DNA from: Gluconacetobacter entanii
Lineage (GTDB): Bacteria > Pseudomonadota > Alphaproteobacteria > Acetobacterales > Acetobacteraceae
Direction of reading: 5' to 3'
Assembly: GCF_003206495.1 (NCBI RefSeq)
Contig: NZ_NKUF01000001.1
Span: 1 to 64,000, forward strand
DNA length: 64,000 nucleotides
Shown: one piece after another, positions 8,725 to 16,058 of the stretch
Layout: each line of letters begins with the position of its first letter
Numbering within the stretch: the first letter of the stretch is position 1
Position numbers and translations under genes: made by a program
Notes under the pieces: model-generated
The model's input: the letters and a program-made list of their open reading frames with translations, nothing else
Database searches by the model: none
What the model was told of the DNA's origin: nothing

Positions 8725-9822
8725 ATGATGGGCATGTTGCACGCGATCGGGTTGATGAGTGGCACGTCGCTTGACGGGGTTGACGCGGCACTGGTCGAGA
8801 CGGACGGCCACAGGGTTGGCGCCCGTGGGCCGTCGCTGTCGCTTCCCTATGCCCCGGCCCTGCGGGAGAGGATGCGCGACCTGCTGGACCGTGCGCCCAC
8901 CCTGCCGGCCGACGCCCCCGAAGTGCGCGCGGTGGAGCGTGAACTGACCCTGCGCCATGCCGAAGCCGTGCAGGCCCTGCGGGAAAAGGCGGGAAACCCG
9001 CATGTCGATGTTATCGGTTTCCACGGGCAGACCCTGCTGCACCAGCCACAGGCGCATCGCACATGGCAGGTGGGGGATGCGGACCTGTTGTGGCGGGAGA
9101 CGGGGATCCCGGTTGTTTACGACTTCCGCAGCGCCGACGTGGCGAATGGGGGGGAGGGCGCGCCACTGGTCCCGTTCTATCACGCGGCCCTTCTGGCGGG
9201 GCGGGAACGCCCGGTTGCGATCGTCAATATCGGTGGCGTGTCGAACGTGACGCTGCTGGACACCGACGGGCGCGTGCATGCCTGCGATACGGGGCCGGGC
9301 AATGCGCTGCTTGACGACTGGGCGCGCATCCATACCGGCCATCCCTGCGATGTTGACGGGCAACTGGCCAGTGCGGGGCAGGTGGATGCGGATGTGCTGC
9401 ATGCGCTGCTGTCGGATCCGTTCTTTGCACGGCCCGCGCCGAAATCGCTGGACCGGCAGTCGTTTCACCGCGCGCTGTCGATGGTGTCGCACCTGTCGGC
9501 GCAGGACGGGGCGGCGACGCTTGCGGCCTTTACCGTGGCGGCCATTGCCTCCGTCCCGCTGCCGCAGGTGCCGCGTGCGTGGTACATCTGCGGCGGCGGG
9601 GTGCATAACCCGGCCATCATGCGGGGCCTGCGCGCGTGTCTGCCCGGTATCGTCGCCCCTGTGTCCGGACTGGGCTGGGACGGGGATGCGCTGGAGGCGG
9701 AATGTTTCGGCTTCCTTGCCGTGCGTTCACTGCTGGGCCTGCCCATTTCCGCGCCCGAAACCACCGGGGTCAGCCATCCGCTGACGGGGGGATGCATTGT
9801 CGGTGCGCCTTTGCGCGCGTAA
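8725..9822 (+). CDS. anmK: Anhydro-N-acetylmuramic acid kinase
   Basis: Phosphorylates and hydrates 1,6-anhydro-MurNAc from peptidoglycan turnover to MurNAc-6-phosphate in the cytoplasm. The 365-residue length is typical. The N-terminus IGLMSGTSLDGVDAALVE is the AnmK nucleotide-binding signature; VIGFHGQTLLHQP, an NIGGVSNVT motif and DTGPGNALLDD follow, with a C-terminal CGGGVHNPAIM. ATG codons at 8725, 8728 and 8734 all follow the GGAGAAAAGG ribosome-binding site; the first is used here. The open frame further upstream runs into intergenic sequence. The asparaginase gene follows 38 bp downstream, suggesting an operon. Confidence 0.95.
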   Translation: MMGMLHAIGLMSGTSLDGVDAALVETDGHRVGARGPSLSLPYAPALRERMRDLLDRAPTLPADAPEVRAVERELTLRHAEAVQALREKAGNPHVDVIGFHGQTLLHQPQAHRTWQVGDADLLWRETGIPVVYDFRSADVANGGEGAPLVPFYHAALLAGRERPVAIVNIGGVSNVTLLDTDGRVHACDTGPGNALLDDWARIHTGHPCDVDGQLASAGQVDADVLHALLSDPFFARPAPKSLDRQSFHRALSMVSHLSAQDGAATLAAFTVAAIASVPLPQVPRAWYICGGGVHNPAIMRGLRACLPGIVAPVSGLGWDGDALEAECFGFLAVRSLLGLPISAPETTGVSHPLTGGCIVGAPLRA

Positions 9823-9860
9823 ATAAGGCCCCCCGCGTTCATAACGGACTGTCCCTTCCC

Positions 9861-10874
9861 ATGCCCGATGCCGCTTCCCTGCCTTTTGTCACGGTCATCT
9901 CCACCGGTGGAACGATCGCACGCCATTCGGACAATCCATGCGATACCGTGGATTATGCGGAAATAGGGCGCGACCTCGGGGCCGGTCACCTGCTGTCCGC
10001 GCTGCCCGATGTGGTGCGTGCGCGCTTTCGCGTGCGTGAAATCACGTTTTCCCAAAAAGACAGCAGCCATATGGATATGTCGCAATGGGCGGACCTTGCG
10101 CGCCGGATCCGCGACGTGCTGCGGGAAAGCCCCGACATGGCGGGCGTGGTGGTAACGCACGGCACCACCACGCTGGAGGAGGCGGCATTCTTCCTTGACC
10201 TTGTCCTGCATGAGGAACGCCCGGTCGTGCTGGTGGGGGCGCAACGTCCCGCCAGCGCCATCAGCGCGGATGGCCCGGCAAACCTGCATGCGGCCCTGCT
10301 GGTTGCCGCCAGCGTGCAGGCGCGGGGGCAGGGGGTACTGGTGGTTTCCGACAACGAGATCCATGCCGCGGGCAGCGTGACCAAGGCCTCGACCTATCGC
10401 CTGGATACGTTCCGCTCCCCCGATTTCGGCCCGCTTGGCGTGATCGAGGGGGATGAGGTCTGCTTCGCCCGGAAGGTGACGGCGCGCAGGCACATTGATG
10501 GCGATGTGCTGGACCGCATCATGCACGACAGGCCGCGCGTGGATATCTGCTACAGCTATTCCGGTGGGGATGGGGCCGCGATCGCGGCGTTCCGTGCGGC
10601 GGGCGCGCGGGGCATCGTGGTTGCCAGCATGCTGCCGGGCATGTGCGCCCCGGCGGAAAGTGCGGCGCTTGATGCGGCCTGCGCGCAGGGTGTGGCCATC
10701 GTCATGTCCAGCCAGGGATCATCCGGCGCGACACTGGCACGGCAGGACCTGCGTCAGCGCGGGATCATGGCGGCAGGGCGACTGCGCCCACGGCAGGCAC
10801 GCATCCTGCTGACACTGTGCCTTGCACTCGACATGCCAGCGGCGCGCATCCAGCACCTGTTCGATCTTCCCTGA
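9861..10874 (+). CDS. Asparaginase family protein
   Basis: A 337-residue L-asparaginase-fold amidohydrolase. The first motif ISTGGTIA supplies the nucleophile Thr15; the second is THGTTTLEE at residues 100-108, and Lys175 in VTKAST matches the catalytic lysine. In the Escherichia coli type II enzyme the second motif reads HGTDT; here the active-site Asp is Thr103. Homologues with this change form their own subgroup as far as I recall, so specificity may differ. No signal peptide is seen, so a cytoplasmic location is likely. The asparagine permease gene and a GntR regulator lie 1.5-4 kb downstream on the other strand. Confidence 0.88.
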   Translation: MPDAASLPFVTVISTGGTIARHSDNPCDTVDYAEIGRDLGAGHLLSALPDVVRARFRVREITFSQKDSSHMDMSQWADLARRIRDVLRESPDMAGVVVTHGTTTLEEAAFFLDLVLHEERPVVLVGAQRPASAISADGPANLHAALLVAASVQARGQGVLVVSDNEIHAAGSVTKASTYRLDTFRSPDFGPLGVIEGDEVCFARKVTARRHIDGDVLDRIMHDRPRVDICYSYSGGDGAAIAAFRAAGARGIVVASMLPGMCAPAESAALDAACAQGVAIVMSSQGSSGATLARQDLRQRGIMAAGRLRPRQARILLTLCLALDMPAARIQHLFDLP

Positions 10875-10890
10875 AGATAAAGGGCCGAAA

Positions 10891-10968
10891 AGAAGTTTTT
10901 TGGTGAAGCTTTTTCCAAAAAGCTTCGAAAGACGCCGCCTTTCTGAAAAAAGGCGGCACCTGAAAACG
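10891..10968 (+). repeat. Dispersed double-hairpin element, complete copy
   Basis: Starts AGAAGTTTTTTGGTGAAGC; first hairpin GAAGCTTTTTCC/AAAAAGCTTC, second GCCGCCTTTCTG/AAAAAAGGCGGC, then ACCTGAAAAC as a degraded right arm. It separates the converging 3' ends of the asparaginase gene (16 bp away) and the outer-membrane protein gene (21 bp away). Confidence 0.9.
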
Positions 10969-10989
10969 TCCATCACCCTACCGCGTCCA

Positions 10990-11988
10990 TCAGAATACGC
11001 TGTTGAACGCGAATTGCGGGCACAGGACGCGCGCCGTGTTGTGCCCGGCGAACAGTGCGGACACCCCGGCAATGATGCCGAAACGCGGTGACCAGTTATA
11101 TTCGATGGCCGGGGCGATCATCCAGTCACCCGAAGCCTCACCCGTGCTGCGTACCAGATGGCCCTGCGCATCGTGGCCATGGACGTACGCCCCGTCGGCC
11201 CAGTCGCGGGCGAGGTCCATCGCCAGGACCCATCTCTGGCTGATGCCGTATTCCAGCGAAAATCCACCCTCCCCATACATGCCGGGATGCGCCGCGCCAC
11301 GAAATCCCGGCGTCGTGCCATAACTGCTGGTGTTGGTGATGCGTGCGGCACCCAGCGCGCGGCGCCATGTGCCCCATATCCGCAGGCGCAGCGCATGGTG
11401 CCCGGGCAGGACGTAGGTGGACTGCTCCGTCATGGCGAGGCGGAAGGTATAGGCCCCGCTGCCCACGCCGTCCTCGCTCCGGCCGAGGTTGCGGTAATCC
11501 CCGGTGGGAAAGGCGACGCCGGCAAAGATGCTGAGTGCGGGGATGAAATGCCGGGGATCCGCATTCAGGTAACGCCACATCACGTCCACGGGCAGGTCGC
11601 CCATTTTCGCGCCGCTGGTGGTGTCGCCATGCCTGCGCCACCCGTAGCTGATGGTGGGTGTGGTCTGCACGCTGATGGAATCGGTAATTGCGTATTTGTA
11701 CAGCGTGAAATTCGAAATCTCGCGCATGCCGTCATGGATGGGGCGGCCATGTCCCCCGCTATCGAGGAAACCTGTCGGCGTGCTGTAGGTGAAATAGGGT
11801 TCCCACGCAAAAACGCCCTTCTGCGTCAGCGCGCCGGAGGGCGAGACGAGGGAGCCGGTATACCACTGTTCATACGTCCGTTCCTGCGCCTGTGACCCGC
11901 CGGCCGTACCATTGCCGGTATTCGCTGCCCGGGCGTCACACAGCGGCAGCATGATGATGGCGGCAAAGGCAATCCATGCATGCCGCAT
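10990..11988 (-). CDS. Outer-membrane beta-barrel protein (Phenol_MetA_deg-like transporter)
   Basis: A 332-residue exported protein. The signal peptide is MRHAWIAFAAIIMLPLCDARA, with likely cleavage after ARA. The mature part has alternating Gly/aromatic strands (WEPYFTYSTPTGFLD, ISVQTTPTISYGWRR, IPALSIFAGVAFPTGDYR, a WVLAMDLARDW segment) and ends in Phe (FAFNSVF), the usual outer-membrane barrel terminus. This pattern fits the Phenol_MetA_deg/transporter family of putative channels. The start was placed at the signal peptide rather than 29 codons earlier. It lies downstream of ansP on the same strand, but the 380-bp gap argues for a separate promoter. Confidence 0.75.
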   Translation of the reverse strand: MRHAWIAFAAIIMLPLCDARAANTGNGTAGGSQAQERTYEQWYTGSLVSPSGALTQKGVFAWEPYFTYSTPTGFLDSGGHGRPIHDGMREISNFTLYKYAITDSISVQTTPTISYGWRRHGDTTSGAKMGDLPVDVMWRYLNADPRHFIPALSIFAGVAFPTGDYRNLGRSEDGVGSGAYTFRLAMTEQSTYVLPGHHALRLRIWGTWRRALGAARITNTSSYGTTPGFRGAAHPGMYGEGGFSLEYGISQRWVLAMDLARDWADGAYVHGHDAQGHLVRSTGEASGDWMIAPAIEYNWSPRFGIIAGVSALFAGHNTARVLCPQFAFNSVF

Positions 11989-12369
11989 GGCGCTGCATGG
12001 ACGGCGCTGCGTGGTGGTCAGGCATCTGTCGGGTATGTGTCCATGGGGGGCGCCATGGTCTGTGTGGGCGGGCAATAGGCTGGACTCGATATCGCAGGAC
12101 AGGAAGGGAACCCGTGTGGAAACAGGGCGGGCCTGTCCGTGCGGTTCATGATGGGAGGGGCTGCGGCGGGGCGCTGCATTTCAGGGCATCATGACGGTTC
12201 TTGCTTTCCACCACATATCCATGATCGCCCGCCTGTCGCGCTCCTGCGCCACGGGTCGGGCCGGGCAGGACCGGGTCAGGTCCTGCCATGGTGGGAAAGA
12301 AAAGATAAAAGCCCGGGTGAAACAACAGTTTAAAAAGAATGGCTGCCATTTCCCCCTGAAAGGTGGGTT
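11989..12369. other. Intergenic region before the outer-membrane gene, with one strong hairpin
   Basis: About 380 bp between two minus-strand genes. A perfect 9-bp inverted repeat, GGCAGGACC/GGTCCTGCC with a 6-nt loop, lies at 12264-12287, 83 nt past the ansP stop. No T-tract follows on either strand. The remainder shows no gene; it presumably contains the promoter of the outer-membrane gene. Confidence 0.45.
12264..12287 (-). terminator. GC-rich hairpin downstream of ansP, possible terminator
   Basis: Perfect 9-bp stem with a 6-nt loop in the 3' flank of ansP. It lacks a U-tract, so it may instead be a 3'-end-stabilising or protein-binding structure. Confidence 0.35.
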
Positions 12370-13776
12370 TTATTTGCGCCGCAGCATGTACCACCCCAGC
12401 GCAAGGATGGCGCCAATGATGGGGGTCGCCGCGATCGTGGAGGTGCCGGCGGGATAGTCACACAGCATCAGGAACAGCACGCACACCAGAAAGCCGAGCG
12501 ACAGCCATGCCGTGACGGGGGCGCCGGGCATGGGAAAGCCTGTGGGCGCGATCTCGCCGCGTGTAATGGCCTGACGCAGCCTGATCTGGCTGAGCAGGAT
12601 GAAGATCCACGTGCTGATGATGCCGACGGACGCGAAATTGAGGACGATTTCAAAGACCTGACTTGGCACGATGTAATTGAGCACCACGCCGATCAGGTAG
12701 ATCGCAACCGTCAGCCCGATCCCCGCCGCAGGCACGGAATTGCTGTTCATGTAGGACAGGAAACGCGGCGCCGTGCCACCCAGCGACATGGCGCGCAGCA
12801 CGCGGCCGGTCGAATACAGGCCGGAATTCAGGCTCGACAGGGCGGCGGTCAGCACGACGATGTTCATGACCGTGTCGATCCCCGGGATGCCCAGCGCCTG
12901 AAAGAACGTGACGAACGGGCTGACACCCGCATGATACGCCGTCCACGGCAGCAGGCAGACCAGCAGGATGACCGACCCGACATAGAACAGGCCGATGCGC
13001 CAGATGACGCTGTTGATGCTGCGCGGCAGGACGGTGCGCACGTCCTCGCACTCGCCCGCGGCGGTGCCGATCAGTTCGATCCCCGAATAGGCAAAGACCA
13101 CGCCCTGCGTCAGGATCAGCGCGGGGATCAGCCCATGGGGAAACAGCCCACCATTTTCGGAAATCAGGTGAAAGCCCGTGGTATGCCCGCCCACCGGCAC
13201 GCGCAGGCCCAGCACCGCCGCACCGACGACAAGGAACAGCGACAGCGCCACGACCTTGATGAGGGAGAACCAGAATTCCATCTCCCCGAACCATTTGACG
13301 CCGATCATGTTCATGCTGGTGACGATGCCCATCGCACCCAGCGCGAACACCCATTGCGGCACATGTTCGAACGTACCCCAGAAATGCATGTACAGCGCCA
13401 CGGCGGTGATATCGACAATGCCCGTCATGGCCCAGTTCAGGAACGACAGCCATCCCGCGACGAAAGAGGCCTTCTCGCCAAGGAATTCGCGCGCATAGGA
13501 CACGAAGCTGCCGCAGGTGGGGCGATACATCACCAGTTCGCCCAGCGCACGCAGGATCAGGAACGAAAAGAACCCGCACACCAGATAGACGATCGCAAGC
13601 GACGGCCCCGCGATCTGCAGTCGCGATCCCGCGCCAAGGAACAGGCCGGTGCCGATCGCCCCACCAATGGCGATCATCTGGATCTGACGTTTGCCAAGGC
13701 CCTTATGATATCCTTCGTCTTCCCCATCCGGCAGGATATGCACGTCGTCTTCGGGAGAGGGGGCGGGAGGGTTCAT
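12370..13776 (-). CDS. ansP: L-asparagine permease
   Basis: A 468-residue, 12-span amino acid permease of the APC/AAT family. It follows AnsP of enteric bacteria closely along its length: EGYHKGLGKRQIQMIAIGG at the N-terminus, the substrate/ion-binding IGGAIGTGLFLGAGSRLQ, GSFVSYAREFLGEKASF, NWAMTGIVDITAVALYMH, then NMIGVKWFGEMEFWF and LNSGLYSTGRVLRAM. It would import L-asparagine by proton symport. The start overlaps the stop of the GntR-family gene by four bases (ATGA), so the two are translationally coupled. A cytoplasmic asparaginase at 9861-10874 is the obvious metabolic partner. Confidence 0.92.
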   Translation of the reverse strand: MNPPAPSPEDDVHILPDGEDEGYHKGLGKRQIQMIAIGGAIGTGLFLGAGSRLQIAGPSLAIVYLVCGFFSFLILRALGELVMYRPTCGSFVSYAREFLGEKASFVAGWLSFLNWAMTGIVDITAVALYMHFWGTFEHVPQWVFALGAMGIVTSMNMIGVKWFGEMEFWFSLIKVVALSLFLVVGAAVLGLRVPVGGHTTGFHLISENGGLFPHGLIPALILTQGVVFAYSGIELIGTAAGECEDVRTVLPRSINSVIWRIGLFYVGSVILLVCLLPWTAYHAGVSPFVTFFQALGIPGIDTVMNIVVLTAALSSLNSGLYSTGRVLRAMSLGGTAPRFLSYMNSNSVPAAGIGLTVAIYLIGVVLNYIVPSQVFEIVLNFASVGIISTWIFILLSQIRLRQAITRGEIAPTGFPMPGAPVTAWLSLGFLVCVLFLMLCDYPAGTSTIAATPIIGAILALGWYMLRRK

Positions 13777-14510
13777 GCTTGTGTTTCCGATTGCCGATGG
13801 GAAATGGGGGCAGGGGACGAAAGGGCCTTTTCCCTCTCGATACGATAAAGGACCGGGGCAAGTGCCGCCCTCAGGTCCGGGGGATGGGGACTGTCATGTG
13901 GTGGTGGGACTGCGCTCGCCTCGATCCGTTCCAGCAGCAGCGCACGCGCACGTGGCATGTCGCCATCGCCCATGGCCTCCATGATGGCGGTGTGCGCTGC
14001 GTGCACTGCCCGGGCGGTATGGAACGTCGGTGTCGCGCGTGCAAGGCAGGAGCGCGCCATGAGGGAGCGCATGCTTTCCGTCATCGCCGGATTGTGGATC
14101 AGGCGCGTCAGGCAGACATGGAAATCCGCCAGCAGGAAGCATGTGTGGATGATGTCGCCATCTTCCAGCGCCGCGTGCTGCCGCGCAAGGTGATGGCGCA
14201 CGGAGGCCGCATCCCGCGCCGACAGCGGGACCGTCAGGGTCAGGATGCCCGTCTGTATGATCCGCCGTGCCTCGCAGGTTGCGCGGATTTCGTCGCATCC
14301 CTGTTCGGGGATGAACCATCCGCGCTTCGCCACCACATGCACAAGCCCGCGTCCCTGCAGCCGGACCAGGGCCTCACGCACGGTTGCGCGCGACGCGCCA
14401 AAGGCGAAGGCAAGCCGCCCCTCGCTCAGGCAGGTGCCCGGCACAAGGCGGCGCGCCATGATGGCACGCAGCATAACACGCTCGATATACACGGGAAAAG
14501 CTTCGTTCAT
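13773..14510 (-). CDS. GntR/FadR-subfamily transcriptional regulator (FCD domain)
   Basis: A 245-residue regulator: N-terminal winged helix-turn-helix (LSEGRLAFAFGASRATVRE then ALVRLQGRGLV, about residues 10-70) and an all-helical C-terminal FCD ligand domain with the metal-site histidine pattern ADFHVCL ... HAAHTAIMEAM. It overlaps ansP by four bases and probably controls it. The ATG at 14510 is preferred because the domain begins a few residues later and a weak ACAGGG precedes it; in-frame ATGs at 14555 and 14561 have no ribosome-binding site and sit inside a palindrome that looks like an operator. Ligand unknown; asparagine or aspartate is a reasonable guess. Confidence 0.85.
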   Translation of the reverse strand: MNEAFPVYIERVMLRAIMARRLVPGTCLSEGRLAFAFGASRATVREALVRLQGRGLVHVVAKRGWFIPEQGCDEIRATCEARRIIQTGILTLTVPLSARDAASVRHHLARQHAALEDGDIIHTCFLLADFHVCLTRLIHNPAMTESMRSLMARSCLARATPTFHTARAVHAAHTAIMEAMGDGDMPRARALLLERIEASAVPPPHDSPHPPDLRAALAPVLYRIEREKALSSPAPISHRQSETQA

Positions 14511-14543
14511 TGCCCTGTCGTGTTGTTCCGGGTTGCGCTCGAA

Positions 14544-14571
14544 CTTGTCAGACATCTTCATGTCTGACAAG
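14544..14571. promoter_or_regulatory. Tandem FadR/GntR-type operator
   Basis: A perfect 12-bp palindrome, CTTGTCAGACAT and ATGTCTGACAAG around CTTC. Each arm itself holds the near-symmetric TTGTCAGACA core that fits the TNGTNNNACNA pattern recognised by FCD-type GntR proteins, with centres 15 bp apart. It covers two upstream ATG codons of the regulator frame and sits 34-61 bp ahead of the preferred start, as expected for autoregulation. A further ACAA/TTGT pair lies at 14606-14617. Confidence 0.75.
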
Positions 14572-14680
14572 GGCACGGCCGTACCGCGGGGGCAGGCGGG
14601 GCCTGACAACAAATTGTGCCGCCCGGTGGGGTACGGTATCGAGGCGGGGCCATGCGCGAAAGCGCGGATCATGGGGTGTG

Positions 14681-15583
14681 ATGGTGGTGCTGCGCGGACT
14701 GCTTTGTATGTTTCTGTTCCTTGTCGGGACGCTGTGCGCGGCCCATGCGGAGGACGAGCGTTTCGACGCCGACGAACTTGCGTCCGGCGCGCCCCGGTAT
14801 TTCGTGCTGCGTGCGACCGATGCGCGCACCACGCGCATGACGGGTGATGTGCGGCTGTCGGAAACGGCGCTGGATTTCACCAACGGCAGCAGGATGGACG
14901 TGCAGCCCGTCGATGCCGACATGCGCGACGGCCTTGTCTATCGTGTGCTGGACAATGAAAATCCGCTGATGCCGTCGGGCCGTCCGCTCTGTCCCGCGCC
15001 GCTGCACCCGCTCTACCTTGTCTTTGACAATACGGGCGGGCATGCGGCTTCCGGTCCGTCAGGCGACGATACGTATCACATGACGCTGTATTGCGGGTCG
15101 CGGCCGCTGGATTTCGCGCTGGTGGATCCCGCGCGGCGGGCGGCGGTGCTGACCTATCGCAGGACCACGGACACCAACTGGGCCCAGTCGGCGGACGAAG
15201 GGGGATATGTGCGCGGACAGGTGGAGGCGCATTGCCGTGCGACCCATCCCCCCGGCGTTCCGGGCGAACAGGTCTGCATCCAGCGCGAGGAGGAGGCCTA
15301 CCGGCAGATCCTGCTGCTCAGGGCGCCATCGGACGCCCTGAAACGCTGCGGTTCGTACGTGACGGCGCGGGCGTCGCATGCGCAGGGCGAGGATGTCAGT
15401 TTTTCCAACATCCTGCACTGCCTCGGGCTACGCGACAGCCGTGCGGTGTTCGATTACTGCGCCATGCGGATCACGGGGCAGAAACGTCCCAATGACACGA
15501 CCTTCTGGGACGGGCAGCCCGAACAGGCGCACGGGATATCGCTGTGTTTCAATGCGCTGGCGGCCCGCCAGGGACATAACTGA
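14681..15583 (+). CDS. Secreted cysteine-containing protein of unknown function
   Basis: A 300-residue protein with a signal peptide (VVLRGLLCMFLFLVGTLCAAHA, cleavage after AHA likely). The mature chain is mixed alpha/beta in character with eight or nine cysteines spread over residues ~105-295 (LCPAP, LYCGS, AHCRA, VCIQR, RCGSY, LHCLG, DYCAM, LCFNA), suggesting disulfides in the periplasm. I recognise no domain. It is transcribed divergently from the GntR gene across ~170 bp containing the operator, so it could share its control. Start chosen to place the signal peptide at the N-terminus. Confidence 0.7.
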   Translation: MVVLRGLLCMFLFLVGTLCAAHAEDERFDADELASGAPRYFVLRATDARTTRMTGDVRLSETALDFTNGSRMDVQPVDADMRDGLVYRVLDNENPLMPSGRPLCPAPLHPLYLVFDNTGGHAASGPSGDDTYHMTLYCGSRPLDFALVDPARRAAVLTYRRTTDTNWAQSADEGGYVRGQVEAHCRATHPPGVPGEQVCIQREEEAYRQILLLRAPSDALKRCGSYVTARASHAQGEDVSFSNILHCLGLRDSRAVFDYCAMRITGQKRPNDTTFWDGQPEQAHGISLCFNALAARQGHN

Positions 15584-15628
15584 CGTCGCGGCGGGGCGAG
15601 CGGATCAAGGGTCCGCGGTGCCGCACGA

Positions 15629-15925
15629 TCAGCCGATCGGGTCGAGGATCATGATTTCAAGCGGCTTTGCCAGCAGCGTGGCAAAGCTTCGGGCCATCGC
15701 CTGGAAATGCGGGGTCTTTTCATGCTCCGCCAGTGCTTCGCGGCTGGCCCAGCGTTCGACGAACACGAAACGCGACGGGTTGGCGCTGTCACGATGGGGG
15801 ACGTAGGCGTCATTGGCGGCCTCCGCACGTGATGGCGGCACACAGGCAGCGATGGCGGCTTCCACCTGTGCTTCGCATCCGGGCCTGGCCTCCGCGATGG
15901 CGACGACGGTGATCTGCTTGCTCAT
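15629..15925 (-). CDS. Antibiotic biosynthesis monooxygenase (ABM) domain protein
   Basis: A 98-residue protein matching the small dimeric ABM ferredoxin-like fold: ITVVAIAEARPGCEAQVEAAI, central SRFVFVERWASREALAEHEKTPHF and C-terminal LEIMILDP. Members (YgiN-like, ActVA-like) act as quinol or polyketide monooxygenases or as stress-linked proteins; the specific substrate cannot be predicted. Start at MSKQITVV follows GGAGAGTC. It is flanked by unrelated genes and is probably monocistronic. Confidence 0.82.
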   Translation of the reverse strand: MSKQITVVAIAEARPGCEAQVEAAIAACVPPSRAEAANDAYVPHRDSANPSRFVFVERWASREALAEHEKTPHFQAMARSFATLLAKPLEIMILDPIG

Positions 15926-16058
15926 GCACGACTCTCCATAAAATACCGGGACATGGTGCCCCGGATACAGGCCCGGCAAAGGTCGGACCATTGTCCCTAT
16001 GTCCTGATGGGCCGGAAAGTTCAATGTCGTGCGTCCCGCTGCCATCGCGGCGGTGGCC

